DNA of 64,000 nt, from positions 1,612,001 to 1,676,000 of the forward strand of contig NZ_CP046128.1 in the NCBI RefSeq assembly GCF_038738535.1, given 5' to 3'. Shown here in pieces: positions 1 through 9,234 of this stretch (positions are counted from its first letter, which is position 1; each line of letters begins with the position of its first letter). The DNA comes from Bacillus pumilus. GTDB taxonomy: Bacteria > Bacillota > Bacilli > Bacillales > Bacillaceae. The notes beneath the pieces are model-generated. The model did no database searches, had not been told where the DNA came from, and worked only from the letters and a program-made list of their open reading frames with translations. Made by a program: the position numbers and the translations under genes.

Positions 1-1
1 A

Positions 2-2392
2 GGCGGCGAGAAGGTTAAGCTGTCCATTGATGCCTATGACCGTTTGGATCAAGTGAAAAAGATTGAGCTTTTCTCCAAAACGAACCGTGAGCCGGTCACA
101 ATCAGTCAGCTTGGCAGCTTAAAAGAAGTAGAAAAAGAGAAAAGTGACATTGTGTCGTATAACGGAAAGCCCGCCTATTCATTTACAGTCAATATCAAAC
201 CCGGGCTGGATATTCCTAAAATGTACGACAAAGTCAGTGATGTTATTAAGAAAGAGAAGCAGCTTCCAAATGGTGTGGAGTGGGTAGACTACTATTCACA
301 AAAAAGTGATGTGGATGCTATTTTTAATGATTTGATAAAAGAAGCCATTGTTGCGGTCATCGCTGTCATTATCGTCACCACACTTGGTCTTACCATTGGC
401 GGTGCGTTCATCGTTTCACTTGCCATCCCATTATCGATCACAATCGGAACGATTCCGCTGCCATTTTTACAAGTAGACCTCAATCAGATTTCGATTATCG
501 GCTTTATCATTGCCCTAGGAATACTTGTCGATGATGCCATTGTCGTCAACGATAATATTTTAAGGCAGATGAAAAAATACGAAAGTCCGCTTAAAGGAAC
601 GATTGCAGGTGTGAAAGAAGTTGCAGGGTCTATTTTGACTTCAACACTTGCGGTTGTGTTTGCTTTCTTGCCACTTGTTTTCTTATCAGGTGCAAACGGT
701 TCATTTATACGAGCATTACCGTCTGTCCTAGTCACGACTGTACTTGCGTCTATGGTGATTTCTCTGACACTAGTGCCAGTCTATCAATATACCGTGAACC
801 GAAAAAGAAAGAACAAGAAAATTCAAAAAGAGCCAGGATTCCTAGGCAAACCGTTAAAAAAATTAGCTGATTTTTATGCAGACCGTGTGCTGACGAACAT
901 TGTGGAGCGTCCGCTGCTTATTGGCCTAAGTGGTTTGCTCGTTGCAACGCTTGCCTTTTTACTGATTTTCGTCACACCATTTGAATTTTTCCCTGCAGCG
1001 AATAAAAAAGAAGTGGTTGTCACTGTCACTCTTCCAAGTGAAACAACATTAGACAAAACAAATGAAACATTAGAGAAAATAGAACAAGAGATGAAACAGC
1101 AGAAAGGCATTGAAGAGACGGCGATCTTTGCAGGCGGCGGTGTACCGAACCTGTTTAATGAAAGTATCTCAAATTCAAGTGATCATACTGGTCAAGTTGT
1201 CGTGAGAGTAGACAATGATCAAATGACGAGTAAACAATTGATAGATCGTATGACAGAGCCATTGCGTAAGAAATTCAAAGATGCTGATATTTTTATGAAA
1301 ACCATTGTTCAAGGGCCGCCAACCGGTGCGCCTGTGACAGTAACCATTGCGGGTGACTCTTTTGCAAAGCTCATTAATATCAAAGAAACGCTCACAAGTG
1401 AAATGAAAGAAAAAGGAGCGAGCTTGATCACTGACGATGTCAATCAGCCGGTAAAAACCATCTCCTTTGAGTTAAACCGTGACCGAATGGCAGAGGATGG
1501 TCTCAGCGCTCAGTTTGTCAGCAAACAGCTCGGTCTAGTGACAGAAGGCATGCCATTAGGCAGCTTTAAACAAGGATCAAATGATATCGACCTAGTGGTC
1601 AAACAGGATATGGCTACACACCAAAATGGATTAAAGCTAAAAGAAATAAAAGTGCCTGTCAATTCAAATGAAGGTGGTATGCCTTCACTCGAGCCGCTTA
1701 GCCGATATGTAAAAGAAAAAGAAACAGAGCAGTACGAAAGCATTCCACATGAAAATGGAATTCCGACCATTACGCTGAAGGCGTACCCTGGCACGTCAGA
1801 GTCGTTTAAAGATGACATGAAAGAAGTCGTCAATCAAGTAGGAAAAACGGATGCAGCGAAGGAGCTAACCATTTCTCAAGGTGGAGAAAATGAAGATCAA
1901 ACCCAGTTCTTTATTGAAATTAGTCTCTTATTTGGGGTTGTCTTGCTGCTCATTTATGTGACCATCGCTTTTCAGTTCAATTCATTGATGCTTCCATTGT
2001 TAGTTCTAGGTACGGTTTACTTAGCGATATCTGGAGCTGTAATAGGACTGTTTGTCACACAAACACCGTTCAGCTTCATGGCAACAATGGGAATTGTCTC
2101 ATTAGCTGGTATCGTGGTCCGAAATGCGGTTGTCTTGTTCGAATTTATTGAGCAGCGGCGTAAGCAAGGATTCGATCAACAGACAGCTGTCATTGAAGCG
2201 GGAAGAGCTAGGATTAGGCCAATTTTACTAACAGCATTTACAGCACTGGTTGCCCTTATGCCTGTAGCATTAAGTAATGATCCGCTCTTTAAGCCGCTGG
2301 CAATCTGCATAGTTTCGGGTGTCTTTTTCTCAACGATTCTCACACTCTTCATTGTGCCAGCCTTATATATTGCCGTTTCAAAAAGACGGTGA
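2..2392 (+). CDS. RND (AcrB/MMPL-type) efflux transporter, 3' part
   Basis: C-terminal ~797 residues of a resistance-nodulation-division transporter; the frame is open to the left edge, so the true start lies outside. Proton-driven RND pumps export drugs, lipids or peptides across the membrane. Visible are two blocks of hydrophobic helices (about 110-250 and 620-790) separated by a large extracytoplasmic loop (porter/docking region), with the family signature GILVDDAIVV in the first block and the matching GIVVRNAVVLFE in the second. It ends in SKRR and a strong terminator follows. It does not closely match B. subtilis SwrC as I remember it, so I give no symbol. Substrate unknown. Confidence 0.9.
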   Translation, partial: GGEKVKLSIDAYDRLDQVKKIELFSKTNREPVTISQLGSLKEVEKEKSDIVSYNGKPAYSFTVNIKPGLDIPKMYDKVSDVIKKEKQLPNGVEWVDYYSQKSDVDAIFNDLIKEAIVAVIAVIIVTTLGLTIGGAFIVSLAIPLSITIGTIPLPFLQVDLNQISIIGFIIALGILVDDAIVVNDNILRQMKKYESPLKGTIAGVKEVAGSILTSTLAVVFAFLPLVFLSGANGSFIRALPSVLVTTVLASMVISLTLVPVYQYTVNRKRKNKKIQKEPGFLGKPLKKLADFYADRVLTNIVERPLLIGLSGLLVATLAFLLIFVTPFEFFPAANKKEVVVTVTLPSETTLDKTNETLEKIEQEMKQQKGIEETAIFAGGGVPNLFNESISNSSDHTGQVVVRVDNDQMTSKQLIDRMTEPLRKKFKDADIFMKTIVQGPPTGAPVTVTIAGDSFAKLINIKETLTSEMKEKGASLITDDVNQPVKTISFELNRDRMAEDGLSAQFVSKQLGLVTEGMPLGSFKQGSNDIDLVVKQDMATHQNGLKLKEIKVPVNSNEGGMPSLEPLSRYVKEKETEQYESIPHENGIPTITLKAYPGTSESFKDDMKEVVNQVGKTDAAKELTISQGGENEDQTQFFIEISLLFGVVLLLIYVTIAFQFNSLMLPLLVLGTVYLAISGAVIGLFVTQTPFSFMATMGIVSLAGIVVRNAVVLFEFIEQRRKQGFDQQTAVIEAGRARIRPILLTAFTALVALMPVALSNDPLFKPLAICIVSGVFFSTILTLFIVPALYIAVSKRR

Positions 2393-2396
2393 CGCA

Positions 2397-2439
2397 AAAA
2401 GCAAATCTCCTTCTCTACGGGGATTTGCTTTTTTTTTTA
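2397..2439 (+). terminator. Rho-independent terminator of the RND gene
   Basis: A 12-bp stem (AAGCAAATCTCC with GGGGATTTGCTT, one G-T pair) with an 8-nt loop runs into a run of ten T. It separates the transporter from tdh. Confidence 0.9.
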
Positions 2440-2566
2440 GAAAAATATCCAAAAAATATGTGGAGTGTTCATTTGTCTTTTTACAGTAGACAGTGGTATT
2501 TACGTCTAAAATAAGACGTGTTAAAATCTCATTGGGAGAAGTTTTTTAACAAAGGGGTTGTACGTC

Positions 2567-3631
2567 ATGTGTGGAACGATGAAAGCAATTGTTAAAAAAG
2601 AAAGCGCTTACGGGGCGGTACTGATGGAAATGCCGATTCCAGAAATCAATGATCATGAAGTATTGATTCAGGTGAAAGCCACTTCGATATGCGGAACAGA
2701 CGTGCATATTTATAACTGGGATGACTGGGCAAAGGGAAGAGTTAAAGCGCCCTACATTTTTGGACATGAATTTACAGGAGAAGTTGTCAAAGTAGGGAAG
2801 CAAGTCTCACGTGCAAAAGTAGGGGATTTTGTATCGGCAGAGACGCATGTTGTATGTAATCAGTGCTATATGTGTTTAACCGGTCAGCAGCATTTATGCA
2901 GTGAAACAAAAATTTTAGGGGTAGACATTGACGGCTGTTTTGCTGAATATGTCAAAGTACCTGAACAAAATGTGTGGCACAATCCAGCTCAAATGCCAGT
3001 AGAGCTTGCATCTATCCAAGAGCCGCTTGGAAATGCCGTTCATACAGTGCTGCATACACCTGTTTCAGGTAAGTCAGTGGCGATTTTTGGCTGCGGACCA
3101 ATCGGTTTAATGGCGATCGCCGTCGCGAAAGCTTCCGGTGCTGTTCAAGTGTTTGCCGTCGATCAAAACGAATACAGGCTGGATCTTGCCCGAAAAATGG
3201 GGGCAGACCATATTGTGGATATTGGAAAAGATGATCCTGTTGAGGTGATTAAGCAGTTCACACGGATGGAAGGAGCAGATGTGATATGCGAGATGTCAGG
3301 ACATCCAGTTGCCATTAATCAAGCTCTCGAAGCTTGTGCAAATGGAGGGAAAGTCAATATACTAAGCTTGCCAGAACGGCCAGTGACAATTGATATTACG
3401 AATCAAATTGTTTTTAGGGGATTAACCGTCCAAGGAATCACGGGGAGAAAAATGTTTGAGACGTGGCGTCAAGTATCTGAGTTATTAAGAACGAATACCA
3501 TCGATGTCCAGCCAGTTGTCACCCATACGCTGCCATTTGAACAGTTCGAAAAGGGATTTGAACTCATGAGAAATGGTACGTGCGGAAAGGTCGTACTGAT
3601 GATGGCATCAAATCAAAGGGGGAAGAAATGA
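2567..3631 (+). CDS. tdh: L-threonine 3-dehydrogenase
   Basis: Zinc-dependent medium-chain dehydrogenase oxidising L-threonine with NAD+ to 2-amino-3-ketobutyrate, the substrate of Kbl next door. Seen: catalytic zinc site CGTDVHIYN and GHEF, a four-cysteine structural zinc lobe (CNQCYMCLTGQQHLC), and Rossmann motif GCGPIGLMA near residue 170. 354 aa from ATG 2567, which has AAAGGGG about 9 nt upstream; a TTG at 2558 is the alternative. The stop overlaps kbl (ATGA-type), as expected for a translationally coupled tdh-kbl operon. Close to the B. subtilis protein along its whole length. Confidence 0.96.
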   Translation: MCGTMKAIVKKESAYGAVLMEMPIPEINDHEVLIQVKATSICGTDVHIYNWDDWAKGRVKAPYIFGHEFTGEVVKVGKQVSRAKVGDFVSAETHVVCNQCYMCLTGQQHLCSETKILGVDIDGCFAEYVKVPEQNVWHNPAQMPVELASIQEPLGNAVHTVLHTPVSGKSVAIFGCGPIGLMAIAVAKASGAVQVFAVDQNEYRLDLARKMGADHIVDIGKDDPVEVIKQFTRMEGADVICEMSGHPVAINQALEACANGGKVNILSLPERPVTIDITNQIVFRGLTVQGITGRKMFETWRQVSELLRTNTIDVQPVVTHTLPFEQFEKGFELMRNGTCGKVVLMMASNQRGKK

Positions 3632-4809
3632 TGAAAGAATTCACGTATTTACAAGATGAATTGGAAACAATGAAGCAGCAAGGCACCCACCAAACATTGA
3701 AAGAGATCGACTCAAAACAATCATCCACTGTGACATTAAATGAACAATCTGTCATACAGCTCTCCTCAAATAACTACTTAGGCCTCACCTCACATCCAAG
3801 GCTGATGAAAGCGGCAAAAGAGGCAATTGATGAATTTGGTGCTGGCACAGGGTCTGTACGAACCATCGCCGGCACAATGACGATGCACGAACGTCTTGAA
3901 AAAAAGCTCGCTGCATTTAAAAAGACAGAGGCAGCCCTTGTGTTCCAATCAGGCTTTACGACCAACCAAGGGGTCTTATCAAGTATCCTGACAAAAGATG
4001 ATATTGTTATTTCAGATGAACTGAATCATGCCTCAATCATTGACGGCATCCGATTAACAAAAGCAGATAAAAAGGTATACGGTCATTCCAATATGGAAGA
4101 GCTTGAGAAAATTTTAAAGAAATCTATGAATTACCGCGTGCGTCTCATCGTCACAGATGGTGTGTTCTCGATGGATGGAGATATTGCGCCACTTCCTGAG
4201 ATTGTGAGGCTCGCAGAAGCATATGATGCATTTGTGATGGTAGACGATGCGCATGCCTCAGGCGTGCTTGGTGAAAATGGCCGCGGGACAGTCAACCATT
4301 TTAAACTCGACGGCAGAGTGCACATTCAGGTTGGGACACTTAGTAAGGCTGTCGGAGTGCTCGGCGGCTATGTAGCGGGATCAGCCGTTTTAATCGACTA
4401 CTTAAAGCATAAAGCAAGGCCGTTTTTATTCAGCACCTCACATCCGCCAGCTGTGACTAGAGCCTGTGAAGAAGCCATTGAAGTGCTGTTAGATGAACCA
4501 GAGCGAATTAGCACACTCTGGGAAAACGCCGCCTATTTCAAAGAAAAAGTCGTCAGCCTTGGGTTTCAAGTTGCTCCGACAGAAACACCGATTATTCCAA
4601 TTATGATTGGAGACGAAGCCCTTACTTTCCGCTTTTCAAAGGCTTTAATAGAGCGAGGCGTGTTTGCTCAAGGCATCGCCTTCCCAACTGTGGCAAAAGG
4701 AAAAGCGAGAATTAGAGCCATCATCACAGCAGAGCACACAAAAGAAGAACTAGACCGTGCACTGACGGTGATCGAAGAAGAAGCAAAAAAACTGAACATA
4801 CTTGATTGA
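3628..4809 (+). CDS. kbl: Glycine C-acetyltransferase (2-amino-3-ketobutyrate CoA ligase)
   Basis: PLP enzyme of the alpha-oxoamine synthase family (AONS, KBL, ALAS). It cleaves 2-amino-3-ketobutyrate with CoA to glycine and acetyl-CoA, completing threonine catabolism started by Tdh. Family motifs are present: SSNNYLGL, GTGSVRTIAGT, DELNHASIIDGIRL, VDDAHASGVLGENGRG, and the PLP lysine in GTLSKAVG. ATG 3628 overlaps the tdh stop and has a GGGGGAAG site just upstream; the next codon is also ATG (3631). 393 aa, normal family length. KBL rather than BioF is assigned from the fusion of context with tdh. Confidence 0.95.
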   Translation: MMKEFTYLQDELETMKQQGTHQTLKEIDSKQSSTVTLNEQSVIQLSSNNYLGLTSHPRLMKAAKEAIDEFGAGTGSVRTIAGTMTMHERLEKKLAAFKKTEAALVFQSGFTTNQGVLSSILTKDDIVISDELNHASIIDGIRLTKADKKVYGHSNMEELEKILKKSMNYRVRLIVTDGVFSMDGDIAPLPEIVRLAEAYDAFVMVDDAHASGVLGENGRGTVNHFKLDGRVHIQVGTLSKAVGVLGGYVAGSAVLIDYLKHKARPFLFSTSHPPAVTRACEEAIEVLLDEPERISTLWENAAYFKEKVVSLGFQVAPTETPIIPIMIGDEALTFRFSKALIERGVFAQGIAFPTVAKGKARIRAIITAEHTKEELDRALTVIEEEAKKLNILD

Positions 4810-4832
4810 GAGAGCGCAGGCTCTCTTTTTTT
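4809..4832 (+). terminator. Terminator of tdh-kbl
   Basis: Short hairpin GAGAGC-GCAG-GCTCTC followed by eight T, starting directly after the kbl stop. Confidence 0.75.
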
Positions 4833-4910
4833 GCACTATTCTTTCCATATTTCATCAAATCTACCGTTTGTTATGTATAATGTATGTAAAAAGATCTTTT
4901 GAGGTAAGTG

Positions 4911-6026
4911 ATGAGAGAAATGTTATTTAATAAAGATGAGTTTTATAAGCAATTTTTAGATTATAAGAACAATGCAAGAACAGATAAGAATCACCCTTTT
5001 CACAAAATGTTTAATAAAGAAATACCAAACAAAATTCAATGTGAATTAGAAAAACGTCATATGAGGAATTTGGATAGGATCGATATTAAAGCATCTACAG
5101 GAAATGGAAAAGTTGCGGAGTCTATTTGGATAGCATTTCTAGACCAGCTCTTAACAAAGAATCAAAAAACAAATAAAACAACTACACAAAAAGGATTATA
5201 TATAGTCATTTTATTCGCTAATAACGGCAAAGATTTTTATTTATCGATTGGATTAGGTACTGAAAATTTATCTCTCAAAAAGATTAAATATGAAGCAGAA
5301 GTTTGGCGAGAACGACTAAAACCACAATTGAAGACTAGTGCTAATTTAAATGGATTTGAAATAGGAGATTTTTATCTAGGAGAATCTGATAGACCTAAAA
5401 AGTATGCAGCAGGTTCATTGGTATTTAAAAGGTATAATATCAATACATTTAATCAACATAAATTTTTAAAAGATATATATAACTTGAATGAATTTTTTTA
5501 TGATTTTATTTTCGAAATTTATTCGAGTCCTGATCTTCATATAGACACAAAAAATAAAAAAAGTATAAAAAGAAAAAGAATCATTCATAGAGATGTTTAT
5601 AAACAATTAAGAGAAGAAAGAGCAAAGCAAAACGAAGAGACAGGTAGAATAGCTGAGAAATTTGTTTATCATATGGAAGTAGAGCAATTAAAAGCAGCGG
5701 GTCAGGAACAATTAGCGGAAGCTGTCAATTGGGTGGCTGAAACGGAAGATGGTCATGGATTTGATATCAAATCTTATTACCCCGATGGAAAAGAGAAACT
5801 CATAGAAGTAAAAGGATCTAAACTGACTCATCAAGACTTTCCATTTTTCTTATCTGAACAAGAAAGAATGGTAGCAGAAGAGGAAAAAGAATCATATGTG
5901 ATTACTTTAGTTGAGAGTGTCGGTACAAAGCAGATGAAAATTGTCAAAGAAATACAAAACCCTTTAGGCAAAGACGATCTACATCTGAAACCTACTCAAT
6001 ATTCATGCAGAATTCGTGTGGATTGA
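4911..6026 (+). CDS. MrcB-like/DUF3883-like protein, putative restriction or defence factor
   Basis: 371-aa protein without a B. subtilis counterpart at this place. The N-terminal half resembles the MrcB/DUF3578 DNA-recognition domain: KASTGNGKVAESIWIAFLD, then TTTQKGLYIVILFANNG and YLSIGLGTE. The C-terminal third (about 245-350) resembles DUF3883, a PD-(D/E)xK-like module: GRIAEKFV, an alpha-beta stretch, GHGFDIKSYY and the IEVKGS strand, where D and ExK would be catalytic. Such two-part proteins occur as stand-alone type IV-like restriction factors. Base composition is clearly more AT-rich than the neighbours, and the gene sits alone between the kbl terminator and miaB, suggesting horizontal insertion. 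ATG 4911 follows GAGGT by 5 nt; GTG 4908 is possible. Domain calls are from motif reading only. Confidence 0.75.
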   Translation: MREMLFNKDEFYKQFLDYKNNARTDKNHPFHKMFNKEIPNKIQCELEKRHMRNLDRIDIKASTGNGKVAESIWIAFLDQLLTKNQKTNKTTTQKGLYIVILFANNGKDFYLSIGLGTENLSLKKIKYEAEVWRERLKPQLKTSANLNGFEIGDFYLGESDRPKKYAAGSLVFKRYNINTFNQHKFLKDIYNLNEFFYDFIFEIYSSPDLHIDTKNKKSIKRKRIIHRDVYKQLREERAKQNEETGRIAEKFVYHMEVEQLKAAGQEQLAEAVNWVAETEDGHGFDIKSYYPDGKEKLIEVKGSKLTHQDFPFFLSEQERMVAEEEKESYVITLVESVGTKQMKIVKEIQNPLGKDDLHLKPTQYSCRIRVD

Positions 6027-6116
6027 AAAGTGATGGCACATATGAATTTATTTTCAATTCATCACAAAATAGTCTATACTGTAGGGTGGAGCTTGGTTTG
6101 AAAGGAGTACAAATTC

Positions 6117-7643
6117 ATGAATGAAGAGCAGAGAAAAGCGAGCGGACAAGTAAGTTCATCGGACAAAAAATCCGAGAAGGACTACAGCCAGTATTTTGAA
6201 GCTGTGTACATTCCGCCTTCCTTAAAAGAAGCAAAAAAACGGGGTAAAGAAGAAGTCGAATACAATCAATTTCAAATTGACGAGCGGTTTCAAGGGTTAG
6301 GGAACGGCCGCAAGTTTTATATTCGCACATATGGCTGTCAAATGAATGAGCATGACACAGAAGTGATGGCTGGTATCTTTATGGCGCTTGGTTATGAGCC
6401 AACAAACTCAACGGAAGATGCAAATGTCATCTTATTAAACACTTGTGCGATTCGTGAAAATGCGGAAAACAAAGTGTTCGGAGAGCTTGGTCATTTAAAA
6501 GCATTAAAGCGTGAAAAGCCAGATTTAATTTTAGGTGTCTGCGGATGTATGTCGCAAGAGGAATCTGTCGTCAACCGTATTTTGAAGAAACATCCATTTG
6601 TTGATTTGATTTTCGGTACACACAACATTCACCGCCTGCCAGAGTTGTTATCTGAATGCTATCTTTCAAAAGAAATGGTCATCGAGGTTTGGTCAAAAGA
6701 AGGCGATGTAATTGAAAACCTTCCGAGAGCCCGCCAAGGAAAAATTAAGGGCTGGGTGAATATTATGTACGGCTGTGATAAATTCTGTACATACTGTATC
6801 GTCCCTTACACGCGCGGTAAGGAAAGAAGCCGCCGCCCGGATGAAATTATTCAAGAGGTCAGACGTTTAGCGGCAGAAGGATATAAGGAAATTACCCTTC
6901 TTGGTCAAAACGTGAATGCGTATGGAAAAGATTTTGAAGACATGGAATATGGTCTTGGACACCTAATGGATGAGCTGCGTAAAATCGATATTCCGCGTAT
7001 CCGTTTTACAACAAGCCACCCGCGTGACTTTGACGATCACTTAATTGAAGTGCTTGCTAAGGGTGGGAACCTTCTCGATCATATTCATTTGCCAGTTCAA
7101 TCAGGCAGTTCTTCTGTCTTGAAACTTATGGCGAGAAAATATGACCGTGAGCGTTATCTTGATCTTGTGCGCAAAATCAAAGAAGCCATGCCAAATGCTT
7201 CATTAACAACGGACATTATTGTTGGGTTCCCAAATGAGACAGATGAGCAGTTTGAGGAAACACTTTCCCTCTATCGTGAGGTTGAGTTTGATGCCGCTTA
7301 TACGTTCATTTACTCTCCAAGAGAAGGAACACCAGCAGCGAAAATGCAAGACAACGTGCCAATGCATGTGAAAAAAGAACGTCTGCAGCGCCTGAATGCC
7401 CTCGTGAATGAAATTTCCGCGAAAAAAATGAAGGAATATGAAGGGCAGACTGTCGAAGTATTAGTAGAGGGTGAAAGTAAAAACAACCCTGAAATCCTAG
7501 CCGGATATACAAGTAAAAGCAAGCTTGTGAATTTTAAAGCACCAAAAGAAGCGATTGGCAACATCGTCAAAGTGAAAATCACACAAGCCAAAACTTGGTC
7601 TCTTGACGGAGAAATGGTTGGAGAAGCTATCGAGGTGAATTAA
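6117..7643 (+). CDS. miaB: tRNA-2-methylthio-N6-dimethylallyladenosine synthase
   Basis: Radical-SAM methylthiotransferase converting i6A37 to ms2i6A37 in tRNAs reading UNN codons. Three-domain layout: N-terminal UPF0004 domain with the auxiliary 4Fe-4S cysteines (C74 in [28 protein letters not shown]), radical-SAM core with CxxxCxxC at C220/C224/C227 ([12 protein letters not shown]), and a C-terminal TRAM domain ([10 protein letters not shown]). 508 aa, the usual length for Bacillus. ATG 6117 has AAAGGAG 9 nt upstream. ricA follows after one base, and miaA, which makes its substrate, lies at 23.8 kb. Confidence 0.97.
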   Translation: MNEEQRKASGQVSSSDKKSEKDYSQYFEAVYIPPSLKEAKKRGKEEVEYNQFQIDERFQGLGNGRKFYIRTYGCQMNEHDTEVMAGIFMALGYEPTNSTEDANVILLNTCAIRENAENKVFGELGHLKALKREKPDLILGVCGCMSQEESVVNRILKKHPFVDLIFGTHNIHRLPELLSECYLSKEMVIEVWSKEGDVIENLPRARQGKIKGWVNIMYGCDKFCTYCIVPYTRGKERSRRPDEIIQEVRRLAAEGYKEITLLGQNVNAYGKDFEDMEYGLGHLMDELRKIDIPRIRFTTSHPRDFDDHLIEVLAKGGNLLDHIHLPVQSGSSSVLKLMARKYDRERYLDLVRKIKEAMPNASLTTDIIVGFPNETDEQFEETLSLYREVEFDAAYTFIYSPREGTPAAKMQDNVPMHVKKERLQRLNALVNEISAKKMKEYEGQTVEVLVEGESKNNPEILAGYTSKSKLVNFKAPKEAIGNIVKVKITQAKTWSLDGEMVGEAIEVN

Positions 7644-7644
7644 A

Positions 7645-8079
7645 ATGACGCTTTATTCAAAAAAAGAGATTGTCGAGCGTGCAAGAGAGCTCGCTAAAAT
7701 GATTTCTGAAACAGAAGAAGTTGATTTCTTCAAGAAAGCAGAAGCGCAAATCAATGAAAATACAAAAATTTCAACGATTATTAATCAAATTAAGGCGCTT
7801 CAAAAACAAGCTGTGAATTTAAAGCATTACGGCAAACATGAAGCCTTAAAGCAAGTGGAAGAAAAAATCGATGCCCTGCAAGAAGAACTGGATGAAATCC
7901 CGGTGATTCAAGAATTCAAAGAATCACAAGTGGAAGTCAATTCCCTGCTTCAGCTCGTAGCGCATACGATTTCTAATCAAGTAACAGATGAAATCATTCT
8001 TTCAACCGGCGGTGATCTCTTATTAGGAGAAACCGGTTCAAAAGTGAAAAACTCATCACCAAGTTGCTCCATTAAATGA
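7645..8079 (+). CDS. ricA: RicA (YmcA) subunit of the RicAFT complex
   Basis: 144-aa helical protein nearly identical in plan to B. subtilis YmcA. With YlbF (RicF) and YaaT (RicT) it forms a complex, carrying iron-sulfur clusters, needed for biofilm formation, competence and sporulation and for maturation of many mRNAs by RNase Y. Seen: mostly helical/coiled sequence (TIINQIKALQKQAVNLKHYGK) and a C-terminal tail ending in SCSIK, with the cysteine that is conserved in RicA. ATG 7645 sits one base after the miaB stop (TAAAATG), so the two genes are cotranscribed; a terminator follows at once. Confidence 0.93.
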   Translation: MTLYSKKEIVERARELAKMISETEEVDFFKKAEAQINENTKISTIINQIKALQKQAVNLKHYGKHEALKQVEEKIDALQEELDEIPVIQEFKESQVEVNSLLQLVAHTISNQVTDEIILSTGGDLLLGETGSKVKNSSPSCSIK

Positions 8080-8107
8080 GAAAACCCCGCAGATGCGGGG
8101 TTTTTAT
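8079..8107 (+). terminator. Terminator of miaB-ricA
   Basis: GC-rich hairpin AAACCCCGC-AGAT-GCGGGGTTT followed by T-rich sequence, directly after the ricA stop. Confidence 0.9.
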
Positions 8108-8563
8108 TATATAGAATATATGTAATTTGTATTTTGCTACTGCATCAACAACAAAATGTTGATGCAGTAGCCCTGTATTTCGTAAAAAATGTATTGATTT
8201 ATTTATTCAAAATATTATAGTGATACGTTATAAACTAAAAATTAATTGATTTTACAGATTAAAAGATTTGAATTGAAGCTCAATGCTAAATCCAAAAATG
8301 TTTATTATAATATTAAATTGTTTCATAAGATCTCCTCCTTATATAAAGAAGGGCTACTATCTTTATTACATCAAATGACACCATTACAGTCAACCCCAAA
8401 CTCTCACTCTCCAACTTTTCCAATTTTCAAGGCAAGTTTATGGGCGACCATGCATACACTGAAACAGAAATGAATTTAATTGAACATGAAGTTCAAAATC
8501 GTGACACACTAGACGAATGCCCAGCATAAGATAAAACGATCAAGAACAAGGAGGCATGCCGAA
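8108..8563. other. ricA-cotE intergenic region with a possible 29-codon ORF
   Basis: AT-rich stretch of about 450 bp holding the inverted repeat at 8136. An ORF at 8440-8529 (starts MGDHAYTETEMNLIEHEVQ, ends DECPA, 29 aa) reads like protein, and the same frame is open upstream without a start, so it may be the tail of a lost gene. A longer overlapping ORF at 8246-8473 has low-quality composition. The cotE promoters should lie at the 3' end, but I cannot place them with confidence. Confidence 0.3.
8136..8171. repeat. Perfect 14-bp inverted repeat
   Basis: GCTACTGCATCAAC at 8136-8149 and its exact reverse complement at 8158-8171, with an 8-nt loop. No T run follows on either strand, so this is not an ordinary terminator. 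It may be an RNA stem, a protein site or a remnant of a small mobile element. Confidence 0.7.
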
Positions 8564-9109
8564 ATGTCTGAATACAGAGAGATTATTACAAAAGCGGTGG
8601 TTGCAAAAGGGAGGAAATTCACCCAAAGCACACACACCATTTCTCCATCGCAAAAACCAACCAGCATCCTAGGTGGTTGGATCATTAATCATAAGTATGA
8701 TGCTGAAAAGGTCGGTAAAACTGTTGAGATTGAAGGAACCTTTGATATTAACGTATGGTATTCTTACGCTGATAACACAAAAACAGAAGTCGTCACAGAA
8801 CGGGTGAAATATGTAGACATCATCAAACTGAGATATAAAGATAAAAATTTCCTTGATGATGAGCATGAAGTGATTGCAAAAGTGCTGCAGCAGCCCAATT
8901 GCCTAGAAGTGACCATTTCACCAAACGGCAATAAAATTATCGTTCAGGCAGAGCGTGAATTCATTGCTGAAGTGGTAGGAGAAACAAAAATTGTTGTAGA
9001 GGTCAATTCAAGCTGGAAAGAAAAAGATGATCACGAGTGGGAAGAAGAGGTGGATGAGGAGTTAGAGGATATTCATCCAGAATTCCTAGCGGGTGATCCA
9101 GAAGAATAA
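8564..9109 (+). CDS. cotE: Spore outer coat morphogenetic protein CotE
   Basis: 181-aa protein that assembles as a ring around the forespore and recruits the outer coat proteins. The conserved N-terminal block ([31 protein letters not shown]) and the very acidic C-terminal tail ([22 protein letters not shown]) are both typical; the tail is the part that contacts other coat proteins. AAGGAGG lies 9 nt before ATG 8564. Located between ricA and mutS as in B. subtilis, where it is transcribed by sigma-E and sigma-K. Confidence 0.97.
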   Translation: MSEYREIITKAVVAKGRKFTQSTHTISPSQKPTSILGGWIINHKYDAEKVGKTVEIEGTFDINVWYSYADNTKTEVVTERVKYVDIIKLRYKDKNFLDDEHEVIAKVLQQPNCLEVTISPNGNKIIVQAEREFIAEVVGETKIVVEVNSSWKEKDDHEWEEEVDEELEDIHPEFLAGDPEE

Positions 9110-9115
9110 TTCATG

Positions 9116-9144
9116 ACTAGGGCGCATATCCCCCTAGTTTTTTT
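9116..9144 (+). terminator. Terminator of cotE
   Basis: Hairpin with CTAGGG/CCCTAG stem followed by seven T, just after the cotE stop. Confidence 0.8.
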
Positions 9145-9234
9145 GTGCCCTTATCTAGGAGAAAAAAGGTGATTTTTTATGCTATAATGGAAGATGGTAT
9201 GAATTCGAATGTAGTATAGTGAGGGATTAGAAAT

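Noticed and set aside
2..2392. SwrC (surfactin exporter) as identity of the RND gene
   Set aside because: Loop and helix sequences differ strongly from SwrC as remembered, only family motifs agree.
8246..8473. 75-codon ORF between ricA and cotE
   Set aside because: No start context and biased composition; a different short frame (8440-8529) looks more protein-like.
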